64,000 nt of DNA from Casuarina equisetifolia. Taxonomy: Eukaryota; Streptophyta; Magnoliopsida; Fagales; Casuarinaceae. The DNA is taken from the NCBI GenBank assembly GCA_028551475.1, contig CM052356.1, positions 26,563,884 to 26,627,883 of the forward strand, written 5' to 3'. The notes under the pieces were generated by a model that was given only the letters and a program-made list of their open reading frames with translations, made no database searches and was not told the origin of the DNA. Below are positions 36,200 to 49,350 of the stretch, in pieces. Position 1 is the first letter of the stretch. Each line of letters opens with the position of its first letter. The position numbers and the translations under genes are program-made.

Positions 36200-37540
36200 T
36201 GTCGTGGACTAATTTGGTTCCAAAAACAGAGGGCGCGACGAGCCGCCCCCGCGTTTACTCCTGGACTATAAATTTTCTCAATCTTGGCTAGATCGGGGTA
36301 ATTTTTTAATTGGTTCCGATTCTTGGCGATCCGACCATGGTTTTAGAGAGTTCGGTTCAATAATTGCATTTGCCCTTGTATTGTAATGTAAGTTTTATTC
36401 CACGATTTGTAATGATAACAGCTTCGATAATGCTAAAAGGTAGCCTAGTGTCGATAATGCTAAACTGATTGGAAGAATTAAGCACGGCGGCATATAGTTC
36501 ATTATTGTCTGGTCTCAAGGTGATGATCCATTTGAAGACGAGACGGTGTCGTCAAGAAATAAACTAGGGAAATCCAATCAGTTTAAAGCCAGCCTCTACA
36601 AGTAACGTTTAATACAATACCACTAATCAAATTTTCAATACAATACTAATTGTCCGAAGCACTTTCGGCTGAAAACAGTCGAGTCTACTGATACTACCCG
36701 TGCAAATTGTGATTGCTACTATTTAAATGGTCTTGAGCTTAAAACCCGGTCATCCAGTCATCCTTAACTCTAACAATCCGACTTCATTTTTCCCTATTTA
36801 TTGCCAAAAAAAATCTAGCTTGTCAAAACCCGTTAAATAGATAAAGATCTCGGATTCATAATACAACAATCAATTGGTTTGGGATTTTCTCCTCGAAATA
36901 ATTATTAGATGCAACTAAAAAGCTGGGAAGGTTGTATGACATGTCACGAACAAACTTCCGCTGTTTTAATGGACAAGCCCATGTTTAACAACCCAGCTAT
37001 ATTAGGAAAGAAGATTTTGAGAGAAGTCTGAAGCGCAAACAAAATTTTGAACACCTAATGAGAAGCAACAAGACATTAGAGATCAAATTATTTGTTCCTT
37101 TTGAAGAACATAGAGCTTACCAAATGCCCTTTTAAACTTGAAAAATTATCTAATCATATCTTTAGACTTCAAACCAAGCTCAAGCTTCAACTAAAATCTT
37201 GAAAAAAGAAAAGAAAAAAGAAAAAAAAATAATCATGCTTGAACATCAGAGATTAGTGCATGTTTAAGGTAGAATATTGGATACAGTGATAACAATAAAG
37301 ACGGGAAAGTACACGGCCATACTGTAAACGCCTAAAATTCAAGCAAACACATAACAAGTCTTTCCATGCTGGCATCTAGAAAATGAATCCCTACCCGAGT
37401 ATAAACACTCTAATTTATAATGGATTAAACAGCACATTTGCTAACTGCACATTATATTCGAGATCGATTTCCTAAAACTAGGAACCCAAGACTAAATTAA
37501 CCTAATCTACCAGAGCGTTAGCAGTCAAATATAGAAAAAT
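36200..37540. other. Intergenic, nothing recognised
   Basis: AT-rich spacer between the hypothetical frame and the 3' end of the Alfin-like gene. No repeats or frames of note. Confidence 0.55.
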
Positions 37541-37550
37541 ACAGCCACCA

Positions 37551-40500
37551 TCAAGGTCGGCCTCTCTTGTTACTGCAAGATGGGCATTTATACTGCTTAA
37601 TATGCTCAGCCCTTGCAGGGGTGATCTTAACACATTTCCCGTGGAACCACTTCTCACAGATGTCACAGCAAATCCAAAACTCATCAGCTGCATAATTCTC
37701 TCCACAAGCCCCGCACAATGTATCTCCATGCTCCTCCTCATCTTCCTCTTCCAAACCTTCCTCATCTTCATCCTCTTCCTCCTCCTTTGACTGTATTGCT
37801 TTTGAATACTTGCCCTGAGATTCAGAAACTCGCTGCATATGGCAACCCAATAAGCGAATAATTTAACCCATCGCATGATTGCAAGGTAGTTGCTCTCAAG
37901 TTCGTAATGTACAAACAAATGGAACCAATCTATTTCATCCATTCTGTTTGAAACGTTGTAAAAGAAATGCTGATTGTGTTCAACTGATGGATGGGGTTAT
38001 CAACAAAGCAGTCAAGATAATCTCTTGCCAATAGCTAACAGCACAAAAGTTTTGACATTCAAAAAACAAATGGCAGATACATAATTCTCCGACGGTGAGA
38101 TTAGACTTTGACTGTAACATGTCTGCAACGTCTCCAGAGTAACATGTAACCAGACAAAACAATAGCCACCCATACACTAATTTAGTTCACATAACAATAT
38201 TGAAAAGCAAATCAAGTAGAAGTCACTTCATACCTTAGAGTTCGATTTAGATTTGTTGCTGCTGTGATTTGAAACTGATGACTTCTCCTTTACTTGTTTC
38301 TTAGCTGTCCCTGTTACAACCTCGAATATTGTCGGAAGGTCATTTATCATATTGAAAAGGCGTTTCCTGCACCACAATTAACAAAAAGCTGTTGTTATAA
38401 ACTAATGAAGTGTCCATGGCAGCAAATATTGAACTTGTGAAACCATAAACGGTCACAAGAAAATGAAATGTCCGCAGCAGTTCGCTACTTCAGTGCAAAC
38501 CAATGTCAGCAAAATTAAGTTCCCCATCCAGAAGAGTGGAGTTATTTATAAGACCAGTCGCCCTTTTCGGGCCTTCAAAACCTTGATGAACTACAATATT
38601 CCTGTTGACATAATACTCTTGCAGCAAGCATGGCTAGAGACTTATTAAATCCAATGTACAAATTTATTCTCCTCATTGTTTATGTTAAAAAAGCAAATAA
38701 AGATTTTGCATCAACTTCTCAGCAAAAAAGAAGTTATTTACCATAAGCTATATAGAGGTCAAATAATTTTGCGAAATTTGAATGAACCAAGGAAATTCAG
38801 ATGCTAGAAAGCAAAGGACATGAAGAAAATTATTAAAAAAATCCTCAAACATAGAGGATAATCACGAGGTTAAGCCCCAGTGGATAGAAAAAGAAATGAA
38901 ACCACATAGGGCCATACTATGTAATTTTCACTTTTCGGTTTTATCTACCTCCCAAAACTGAATTTTAGGAAGCAGTTTAACATTCTAGATTTCATAACCA
39001 TTACATTGCACCATTTATTTAAGAGAAAAAAAAAAGTTTTTGACATAGAAAGAACAACACAGGATAACATGCTCAATAAAATGTGGAAAAGTAAGGCACT
39101 AATTATGTAGTTTTTAACCCCTTCTATTTTTGCAGGCAGAACAAAATCAATCAGTTACAATCAGCTGTGACTTTTCGAGGCAGATTTTTCTCCCTTATAT
39201 GGTGGCTCAAATGAACTACTAGGGGAACTCAACTTAAAGGGCTGGGGTTCGAGACATCCCAACCCCCTTTCCCTTTACCTAATAAATAATAATAATAATA
39301 ATAACAATAAACTCCAGAGATTTTAACCCATAAGCACCTAAGGAATTGTTGGAAGATAAAAGTAAACATTTTTCTTTTCTCCAGTAGTACCATTTGAACT
39401 TACCTAAGTACAATCACTTGCCAGACTCTTATGCTTTTTTCCATTCAAATTCTATCTCAACATAGTCCCTAATTACCCAATTTGTGTCTTGAAACATGAG
39501 ATCCATAATAAAATTTTACTACTAACGCATAGTCGATAAAATTCAAATAAAAAATTAAAAAGAAACTAGTGTAAGTACAACTAAGTGGCATTGAGCAAAA
39601 AATGAAAAAGAATAAGAGATGTGGACAATTTTAATTTGAGTAGTTGACTTGTGAAGTGGCAAGGAAGGTGAGAACAAGATTTGAAACTCCAGGGGAGACT
39701 GACTGCAGGCCTAGGCCAAAACCAACAATAGATTTTGCTTGCAAATCAAACATTCCACCGTATGAACACATGAAGTTGTCTTCTAAAGTCAAATAATAAA
39801 CCCAAAAGGAGATAGAGAGAAACACATACCTATCAGCTTTATCAAAACCAAACCTAGCACCAAAATAAAAGGCCACAGAAAGTAACCAAGCATCACTGTG
39901 GACAGCGACCAAGGATAACCAGTCCTTTTCTTGCATCCCATCTCTGGCAAAGTTAATACCTAGTGCAGGCTCAGGAAGCTCTGGCGGTACCTCTTCAGCA
40001 GGTAAATTGACTTCCCACTGCTCACTAGGAAATCCATATAGGCAAAGATTTTCTTTCTCTGCAATTAAAAAAAAAAGGCAATCATTAACTTGTGGTCTCA
40101 TAATAATATCTGCACCAATTAAATGGTTGCATACAATATAATTAATCATTGCACACTACAGGGCCAAGGCGCAAGGTTAAATTGGGAAGGAAATCTTAAA
40201 CAAGAGGAAAAAAGGGCCAAAGAACATGAGGCTGAAGGCAATGAATACGAAACAATAAAGATGAAAGGGAGGAAGAAACTATAGAATTCCAAGGGAAGCA
40301 AAGGCAGGGTATCCACCAAGAAGAAAAGATCTTACTCAAGTAAAAGGCAACGTAGTTATCCATAACTCTTTAATACGTTCTGATTTCCTAATTTCATCCT
40401 GTACCCAGTGTATTCAAAACACTACAGAAATATTTTATGCTCTCCATATTTTTGGAGAAATTATCCTATTCAAAGTCTTGTTGAATGAAAACCATTTACA

Positions 40501-41551
40501 TTCGTATAGAAACGGTTAGCATAGACATGAAGAATTTGATCAACTCAAATTTCTGCCTTTTAAGCAAGTGGCATGCTATTCCATGGCCAAGACTACTACA
40601 AAATATCACTTAATTTAAGAAAAGCAATTAAAAAATGTTAGAAGAAAAAAGTCTGGATTCATTGTTAAAGATTGAAAAAGAAAATGAAAGAGAGAATTTA
40701 CACAATGAATTGTCACTGACAAGCAGAACCAATAACTTTTACAATTGATAAACACACACTCACGCAAAGATTTTCCAAATAAAGGCGCATATATGTTACC
40801 AGCCAAAACAGCAAGAAGTCCTAACTGCAGCTGTCCATAGGTTCAGTTCACATATTGAAGTAGTCCAAACAGATGGAAATTGGAAACAAGCTAGAATTGA
40901 AATTCTATCAGTCTGTTTATAGATGCACATATTTCTAAGTTTGTCTTTTACAACAGCATAGGTTCCTCGTCTCAAGTAAAATTCGGAATTCAAAGAACTA
41001 TAATACAGCAAACTCGTAACTCCTTCAACGAATATGCAGAGAAACCATATTTACTGCATGACAAAAGCACCGAAAAATGAGAGAGGTAAAACCAATTGAG
41101 ACCAAAAAAAACAAAAAAGGAAAGAAAATACTAATACACAAAATTAACCATGCTATCACTGGAACTTAAGAATTCGTTAAGTATTTTTTTATGATTCTCA
41201 TCTTTAAAGTCTTACTTCAGGTCCTTTCCCTCCACTTCCTTCGCAAACAGAGTATAAAACACAACCAAATAAGTCAACATAAACAAAAACGGAAAGAGAA
41301 GAAATCTAACCAGGATCACACTGCTGATAAAACTCTTCAACATCTGCAGCCACAGAACAAAAACAGAAAAACAAAAATATCTCAATCTTTGAAATATAAA
41401 TAAAGAACAAAGTGCATAATTAAAGCCGTAAAGGCGTACAGAAGAATAGAGTACCTGTGGTGAGGGCTTTAATCATGGCAGCTCTCCGGCCCTTGAAATC
41501 CCTAAAGACCTCCTCAACCGTACGTGGATTGTACGCCGCACCACCATCCAT
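37551..41551 (-). CDS. Alfin-like PHD finger histone-binding protein
   Basis: Five exons: 41455-41551, 41311-41343 (33 nt), 39830-40058, 38234-38366 and 37551-37832. They join in frame to give 257 aa, typical for the AL family. The start is [16 protein letters not shown]. The Alfin domain fills residues 5-135 ([11 protein letters not shown], then [10 protein letters not shown], then [16 protein letters not shown]). A Ser/Lys linker and an acidic run ([18 protein letters not shown]) follow. The C-terminal PHD has Cys204/207, Cys220/223, His228/Cys231 and Cys247/250 with Trp226. The protein ends NKRGRP. AL proteins bind H3K4me3 in the nucleus and link to Polycomb in seed-gene silencing and to stress responses. 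The specific AL number cannot be told. Confidence 0.95.
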
Positions 41552-41800
41552 GAGTTGTATGGAGCTTTCCGCTAATTGAAAAAAGTAAGAGAGTGAGTTA
41601 TAGAGTAAGAGACACTGAGGCAGAGAGAAGCTTTAGAGGAAGGGAGGGAAGATCGAAAATCAGAGAGGGAGAGACGGAGAGTGAGTATGCGTTTTGTGTG
41701 TCAGAGGGAGAACAGAAGGAAGGGAGAGTGAAGGGGCATGTAAAAGGAGGGAAAGATGGGAAAATATTTGACCTTCGAGAGGGAGCTTCGCGGATTTGAA
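41552..41800 (-). promoter_or_regulatory. Purine/pyrimidine-biased leader of the Alfin-like gene
   Basis: Just upstream of the ATG the plus strand is a GA-rich run (GAGAGTGAG, GGAGGGAAG), so the transcript leader is CT-rich (CTCTCTCC). Such a leader is common in plant 5' UTRs. No TATA box was located. Confidence 0.35.
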
Positions 41801-42059
41801 TCGGATTGAAATCGTCAGATTAACCGAATTTGATAGAAAAGGAAGAGTCCGTGGAGTACCCGGATGGGATATGTTTTGGCTCATTTGAAAAGTTGAATTT
41901 CAGCGATTTTAGAACATAAAAAAAAAAAAAAACAAGAAATAGCCCAAAAACGACTATTAAGCGCCTGATAAAACTTGCGTAACCAATTAATTTAGTGATA
42001 TAATAAGACTTCCAATCGTGAGATTTAAAATTTAACATATGATATGTATAAATTGGGCG

Positions 42060-43060
42060 CGTAAGTTATAATCTTAAAAAATAAATGAAAATAAGTGAAA
42101 TTCAATCAAGATACAAGGCTATAATGAAAATAAAAGATCAAATTGATAAAATTTAATGTATAAAATGGATAGATTTGTTAATTCTGTTACAAATATATAG
42201 GCTATTTTACATTTATAAAATTATATGAAGTTAATTATTTAAAAATAATAATAAATATTAAATTGATAAATTTCAATGTATAAAATGGATAGATTTATTA
42301 ATTCTGTTACGAATATATAGGCTATTTTACATTTATAAAATTATATGAAGGTAATTATTTTTAAAAAATAATATAATGTCAAAATTCAACGCTTTTTATA
42401 TTAACATTTCAAAGAGTATGCAATCCGAGGCAAATTCGTTAAGAATAGTATATGTTATTTTATATTGTCTAAGTTTAATTTTGAAATTATTTTTAGAAAA
42501 AAAATAAATGTATTTTTTCAGTCGATTTTAGAAAAAATAGTTCAATAACAAATTTGATTCAAATATAGAAGTCTCCTTTTCCTAAGAAAGAAAACAGAGA
42601 ATTACGCAGTTGATGTGAAAAAGTAAAACTAAAAGAAACAATCAAGCAACAAGACATGTATCTAATCATGACTTATATTAAATCGTTGGAGTCAAAATTA
42701 ATTCTATTCAGAAGACTGACATGATATTACTAAATTCGTCCAAGTCATATGAATTGTCGGTCAGAGGACTGACATGATATTACGTGTTAGGCTTCATGCC
42801 TCATGGACTTTGGCCTACAACAACTTGAAAGGTTTTTTCACCTCCCTTGGCAAAGCCGAATTTATGACTTCCATAAAAGCTCTTGTCCTGTTAGGCTTTG
42901 TAGCCCTACACTCAAACAGGACTGGCCCTGCAAATCATCCACAACAATGACAGAGGTGGCGACAACTTGTGTAGAAGTATTTTTGGGCGATGAAATTCAA
43001 CATATTCCTACGTTTTACACAAAGTTTTCCCTGTTGATTTTGAGAGTCTCAGTAATTTAT
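42060..43060. repeat. AT-rich spacer with a tandem duplication of about 120 bp
   Basis: The blocks at about 42140-42246 and 42263-42364 share TATAAAATGGATAGATTTRT and GGCTATTTTACATTTATAAA with very few differences, so the duplication is recent. A smaller pair, GACTGACATGATATTAC, lies at about 42715 and 42768. No gene is supported here. Confidence 0.75.
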
Positions 43061-43065
43061 TGCTG

Positions 43066-45238
43066 CTAATAGTTCTTAAGTTTAACTTGGCATGAGATTG
43101 TCGGATCCCAGGGATGCCATTCTCTTGGGGGACGGAGCTTTGCAACAGCCATCGACGGAGTAGCCCCGGGACATGTTTGATTAGGCCAACCCATGATGTG
43201 AAGCTGAACTCTACTCATTTGGGCGATTGCTGAAACGAGGACATCCCTAAATTCGTTATGATCACAGAAGTGTAATAGCCCGTCACAGCTCGCATTTGAA
43301 GGCAAGAGACTCTTTCCTTCTAATCGAGAGATCACAAGACGGTATCCAGCGGCGTTTGCTTCTTCATGTAGTTGTCCAAGACCAGCACGGTCAGCAGCTA
43401 AACCCTCTGTGACTGAGTGGACACAGATAAAGCCCTGTAGATATCAACCTAATAAATTCCCTCCTACCCCCACCCCGTGAAAATGATAATAATAAACAGA
43501 AGTAATGATAATCTTGGAGTTTTAACGGTAATATATTACCTCGTCACTTTGGTTAACGTCCATTCCAAACCGCACTTCTCCTTGCCGAGGAGCCAATTCA
43601 AGGGGAACTTCAGAAACTCCAGGCAAAAACCAGAGTCTTACACCCTGAAGCATTTGGATGTTTGTGTAGGCTTGTTGCTTGCCGCGACATATTTCTCTCC
43701 CTGAGCAATTAATGTTCTGCTTCAAAGGAAAACGATTTAGACAGCACAGTGAACATCGAACAGATTGGTTACTACATTTGTTGACAATAATTCTCGGTGT
43801 TTCCAAATCTCAATCTATACAACAAATGCAAAGCTTGGAAGACTAAGGGAGAGAATCATACCGATCTCATTATTTGTTCTGTTTGGATGTTGATAAAGAC
43901 CAGGGGAGCTCCTGAAGAAACTGCTGCAGAAAACCAGGCCATGCTTCTGGTTGTAGTTGCCTCAATGCAGTACTCATACTGCAAAGGCATGAACAGTATA
44001 GAACTAACGATAGAAGCACGTTGGTCTGGCAGGTAGGTTCCCACTTTCACCCTCCAATTATACTTAACTCCGGTTCTCTTGAATCCCCAATCACTCACAT
44101 TCACGATCCTTCTGCTCATTCCTGCAAGGTCACGTAGAACAATTCTTTAATGTCGCAACCCTTTATACTCTTTAGTTGTGCATTATGGGAGGTTCACGAA
44201 GAAGGAAAATTATTTCCCCGATGGTGTGTTGCTGTTATCAATGGCTTTTCTCAGGAAATTATCGATAAAACAAATTTGAATTGAACTGAAAGCTTTTTTT
44301 AAGCTTTAAATCTCTTCCTTTGCTGATTTTGATGGGTGGTTGTTTAGAACCTTCGCCAAGCTTTAGAATCATAGGAAAGCAATAACTTTGATGGGTAATC
44401 AACTGAAACAATTTTGCCATACCCATTTTGTAAAGTTCATATTGCTATCATTTTGTTTCAACAGACTGATATTTTTGGGATTAAAAAATGAAAAAAGAGA
44501 CAAGAAAATAAACTAAATATAATAGACACCAATTTACATGATTTGAAAAAAAAAACTCATTAACAAAAGCAAGAATGGTGAAAAATATTCCATTCCTAGG
44601 TTGATACGAAATACTCAATTTTCTAATTTCCACTCCAAATTCAGAGAGAAAAGTAGAAATTAGAAGTGCTCAATTCTAAGCTATGGTGATATAAGTATGA
44701 ATAAGAAAAGGGAAGTAAAGCAGGCAGCACTAGACAACGTTCCCTTGTTATTCACCATATTGATCGATGATACTCTTACCACTTTCACTATCAAGACGAA
44801 CTAAAATTGCTGGGTAAATGATGAGAACGGAAACTCACCTTGTAATTCAAGGCATTGTTCTAAGGTTAAGTTCCTCAAAACCGCAACATGCCTTTCATCT
44901 CCAGCAGCACTAATAGTCAACTTTTTATGCAGAATTGAGAACTTCTCTTCCACGATACGTGCTTGGAGCTTTATGGTTCTGTCACCTCTTCTAAGCTTCA
45001 CACATATCCCCCCCACCTGTTGATTAATCTTGCCAAGCAGTGACCTAAGCTCTGATTTGGCCCTCACGGGCACAAACTCCTCGGAATCATCCTCGGCTAT
45101 TCCTTCAATGATGTCCCCGGGAAGAGGCATGCTCTCATCCCAATCTTCGGGTGCCTTCTGCTTCACTTTCTTCACGCAGACCACTGTCGTCCGAGGGCTG
45201 TCCATTTCCTTTGTTAAAATCGGACGACACCTATCCAT
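43066..45238 (-). CDS. Conserved plant protein of unknown function, possible PDZ-like C-terminal region
   Basis: Four exons: 44839-45238, 43862-44121, 43540-43716 and 43066-43434. They join in frame to give 401 aa. I chose the first ATG (MDRCRPILTKEMDSPRTT); the Met 11 codons later is an equally possible start. The N-terminus is charged, with an acidic stretch DIIEGIAEDDSEEF. The middle holds aromatic segments such as RIVNVSDWGFKRTGVKYNW. The last third reads MDVNQSDEGFICVHSVTEGL then AADRAGLGQL and LVISRLEGKSLLPS, which has the look of a PDZ-type fold. That is a guess from pattern only. No signal peptide or membrane span is obvious. Exon quality and open frames make it a real gene. Confidence 0.75.
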
Positions 45239-46132
45239 GTTAACGATGTTCAAAAACGTCAAGGATACGAATGTTTGGGTCTTTATTGTCCATCAAGAAC
45301 AACCATTTGCGTATTGTTTTGTGCTTCAGAGATTAGTATAATATGATAACATCAAGGCCGGCTTCCTAGTTTCTTGTACGCTTTACCACCTTGTCCTAGG
45401 AAACGTAGAAGTTGATGAGGACCAACCGTAGAAGAGTTGGGACATAAAATTACATTAAAAAAAAGGAAGGAACATTGCTAATCATTTGTTATTGGTTTAT
45501 TGCAATCATCTGTTCTAAGGCTATTTATGCTTGTGTTGTGTGTAGTTCATTTTTTTGAGAAAGGGTTTACATGAAGTTCCGCATGTTTCCATTCTTGTCT
45601 TGCTTATCAGAGTCTCGGACGAGTATTGATTTCTTTGTTTCTCCCAAAAAGTAATGACGGAAGTTGTTCTCATACAAGGGGCTTATTTGCTATGTATCAC
45701 TGTTACTACGGACCTTGATCTTGATCTCTTTTAAAATTGGAAAGTCATTTTTAACTCAAAATTCGGGTAAAGAGTAAGGGGTCTTCTTTTTTATAAAATA
45801 ATTTTTTATACAAGATTTAAGTGATATAAAACTCTTATTATACCATTCTTAATAAGTTTGCTATAGCTAATGTCCATTATGAGTTTCGTGCATGAGTGTG
45901 TTGCCTCCTGAACTTATATTTTGATAACGTTAAAAAACCAATTCCTACTTACAAAGTTGGCTTAAGAATATAAGTTTTTTTTTTATATATATATAAAGAA
46001 CCTCCGAATAAAATTTAAATAATGTGAAACTTCCATCATACTACTCAATAAAAATAATCACGATACATATCATCTCAAATCTAATTACAAGGAAAAGGAT
46101 AATTCTTCACTCAATGCAAAATTTGGAATGAA
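45239..46132. other. Intergenic, nothing recognised
   Basis: AT-rich spacer between the unknown-function gene (5' side) and the 3' end of the RKD gene. It includes a TATATATATA run near 45985. Confidence 0.55.
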
Positions 46133-48527
46133 TTAGTCTGTCCTAGATCTAGGCGGCAAATTACATTCTTCGTATAATGAGTTTGAGACCACCCCGGCAC
46201 AAACATTGGTCAATTCTTGTTGAAGCCTATCGATTTCAGCTTCAGCATTTGCCTTTACCTCTGGGTTATTTGAGTCTAAACTTGCCGTCAAACTTGATAT
46301 TTGCCTTTGAATGCTTCTAACCTGCATCGAGAAGAAAAACAATTCAATGGAGTGGATTAGCAAGGGAAAATCAGAAGCAAAAAAATTGAGATACACAAAC
46401 CTTTCTGTGGGGCCATCGATTCATTCCATCTCTTCGGCATATCTTCTTGAGAACAGTGGGGCATAATTTCATTCTCCTTGCAGCCTCTTCGATAGGAAGA
46501 TGAAAGTAACAGGATACGTCTTGCAGTGTCAACTTTCCTGCTCTTTCCCTCTGCTCTACTCCATAGCACAATAGAAAAATCCGTTTAAAAAGAAAAAAAA
46601 AAAGAATTGGCAATAGCATCAGTGGCCAAAGAAAAAGGCCGGATGGTCTGATTGATGCTTAGACTTAAATATACCTATAGATTTATATTTACCATTAAAA
46701 AAAAAGTATAAGAATTAGTGGGTTTGATTAGCAAGAATTAAGATATTTCTCCTTCTTAAATCATGCTTGTAAAGAGAATGATCATTATCTAATATGAAAG
46801 ACACTATTCAACAACTCTCTCCATCCAAGTGTGAGGAAATCATGGATATTCTTCTTTCTTTAAATAAGTAAAATGTATATACAAACTTGTGATTAACAAA
46901 AACTGAGTTGTTTTTTTCCTTCAAAACTAAATTGTACAAAGGAAGATCATTTTCTGATATATAGATATATTAGAATGAGACTTAAGGAATATAAAATTTA
47001 CCATTTTTAACATAAAAAAAATAAATAAAAAAAAGTAAAAATAACCTGTATGGCCAGAGAATTTTTAGATGCACTCTCTTTCTCCTGTCCAGCATTTGGT
47101 TCATTAATTTGATGTGCTGCTTCTGAAACTAAAACAAGGAAAGCTCATTAAACATGGCTAGCACCACTAGAAAGAAAATAACGTTATTGATATTGAATTG
47201 GTAAAATAATAAACACATAGTCCTATGTTTGCATGTATGATTAATAAGTATTTGACTTAATTGAAAATAAGTGTTATTTAAAACTTCTTAGTTCCAGTTT
47301 CAACAGTAAGTATATAAGTTTGGGTATATGTAACAATAAAATAAATAAAAACAACGTTTGCATGTGCGCAAAAGTTTGAAAGCCAAATGCTGGAGAATGA
47401 ATTTCTAGTAATCAACGTAAGTGGTAACTCCTGGTAATCCAAACTGTGAACGAGAGAATGTTGAAATGGACCGACAAACTGACCTGAATCGGTTGGCGAT
47501 GACTGGAAAAAGTCATCAGCAAGCAGGTCTTCATCCCAATCCAGTCCAACGCAGAGGGCTTCGTAGAAAATTGCAAGGGGATCTTGCACCATAACAAAGC
47601 CCGCAAGATTTTGCTCGATACAGTAGTCTACTAAGAAGTGCTTCACATCCTCAATGCTTTTCTTGCAAAAACTGATTAAAATTGACAGCCGCAAACCAAA
47701 AGTAAATAAGCAAATAAATCCTTACACTTAAATCTTCGATTCCTTAGAATAACTGCATAATTTTAGCCAAATAGAGTGTCAAGATGTACAAAATAATTTC
47801 ACTGTCATCACTCGTTATATATATATGTTTTTAAGTCAAAAGTTTAGGAATAGAAATCAACAGATTACTATCATCTTTTCATGATTAAGCAGACTTTATT
47901 ATTTGGAGGAAAGTAAATGGCAATCTTACTCAAACATTTGATATTGATTGCTTGAAGAATTCAAATTGACATTTTGCAGACTCGAGAGAATAGCATGACA
48001 GATCATACCAAATCTTCCATGAATCTCAAGTTTCTTGGTGACGTTCCCTACCAGCAGAATCGGAAAAGGGAAGAATTTCAGTAATTACTGCATTAAAGAT
48101 CTGGGAAACCCCAACTTAAAGAAACTAAACATTCCTTGGGAGTACCGTTAGTATGAATTATTTCCCTGAGCACTTGGCAATAACTACAACTAAACGGGAT
48201 TGGCTCCATCGGCCAGATTGGAAGTGGCCTCATATTCCCCCCGCTTGGTCTCTGCGATTCAACATATGCCCCCTCTGTATTACTTGTTCCGGCGTGAACC
48301 TCCGAGGGACCCGCTTGAGAATTTCGTACTTCGTTATTAGACACATTACGCATATCCCACAAAACCGAATTGGCGAAGGGATCGAAATCAGGCGGAGGCA
48401 TTGTTGGATGAGAGTACGACACGTCGGCGAGGGTAGGATTGGCGTCATCCATGAAAGTGAGAATGTCTTCGGGCAATTGGCCGTCATAAGGGTCATGGTA
48501 AGGCACAACTGCCCGAGGATCTGCCAT
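46133..48527 (-). CDS. RWP-RK domain transcription factor, RKD family
   Basis: Six exons: 48146-48527, 47930-48047, 47484-47671, 47046-47128, 46401-46553 and 46133-46321. They give about 370 aa starting MADPRAVVPYHDPYDGQ. Residues 101-128 (PLPIWPMEPIPFSCSYCQVL, then REIIHTNG) and the segment FCKKSIEDVKHFLVDYC are conserved outside the DNA-binding domain in RKDs. The RWP-RK domain is in exons 5-6 (KLTLQDVSCYFHLPIEEAAR, then CRRDGMNRWPHRK with RWPHRK at about 303-308), followed by a coiled-coil stretch. The exon 5 acceptor was chosen for phase (GTAGAG|CAGAGG); neighbouring AGs are possible. RKDs act in egg-cell and embryo identity. A long foldback lies about 360 bp upstream. Confidence 0.88.
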
Positions 48528-48886
48528 GCTTCAGTATCTTCCCTTCGTCTTTGTGCAAGTTTGGTTGCGTCGCCGGAGGGAAAGCGGCGCACCAACGGAG
48601 ACAGAGGGCCGTGTCCACCGAGGAGTGTTCGCAGAGCGAGAGGACGATAAAGTTTTGGTGAAAAGTTTGAGTTTGGTATTGAAGGGGTGTAAATAACCAG
48701 GGGGCGCGAGAGGCAGTTTATGACCGTTGGAGTGGAGTCGGTTGGGGTCTTGAGAGACAATGTGTGAGCGGAGATTTAGTGGTGAGAGACACAACGTAAT
48801 CGGCCTAGACCACCTGTTGAATAGACTCGTTTACTCGTCTTAACAAACTTTTTTTTTTTTCGTTTATTTATTACTTCTTGTTATGA

Positions 48887-49350
48887 GTATGTGGAATTGG
48901 TCAGATAGTATTAAAATCAAGCCTATATATAAATAGAGAAAAAGAAAAATTTTATAAGGATCTTAGTTGATGAGTGAATTAAAATTTTCTCTCAATTATT
49001 AAGTGTTCTATATGATATTGAAAGTTGATTTCGCTCATATGAGATTGTTAAGGTGTCTTGCTCAAATGAGACTAAAGGTTTGAGCCTTCCTCTTATGAGA
49101 CCTCATAGGTGATGGGTTAGACAGAACTAAGGTCTCATAAGAGAAAGACTCAAATCTCTCATTGAGGGGGACAAGTATCCCAATAACTCCATATGAGAGA
49201 TTTATTCCAGCGTCATATAAGACATTGACAATAATGAAAAAACTCCAATTCATTTATCAACCAAAAACTCTTACAAAATTTTTCTTTTCTCTTATTTATA
49301 CACATAATATATGGACTTGGACTTAACATTACTTGACCAATCCCACAAAC
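48887..49350. repeat. Long imperfect foldback (hairpin / MITE-like) upstream of the RKD gene
   Basis: The left arm (48887-49103, 217 nt) and right arm (49130-49350, 221 nt) are imperfect reverse complements around a 26-nt loop. The tip is perfect for 14 bp: CTCTTATGAGACCT at 49090-49103 against AGGTCTCATAAGAG at 49130-49143. Further out, CTCATATGAGATT pairs with the complement of AACTCCATATGAG, AAAAAGAAAAATTTTATAAG pairs with CTTACAAAATTTTTCTTTTC, and GTGGAATTGGTCA pairs with TTGACCAATCCCAC. No protein is encoded. Its outer borders and target-site duplication are not resolved. Confidence 0.8.

Noticed and set aside
48153..48760. Long frames overlapping RKD exon 1 on both strands (165 and 176 codons)
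   Set aside because: They overlap the RKD first exon in other frames, have odd composition (many Arg/Cys/His) and no domain. The RKD frame has the conserved motifs.
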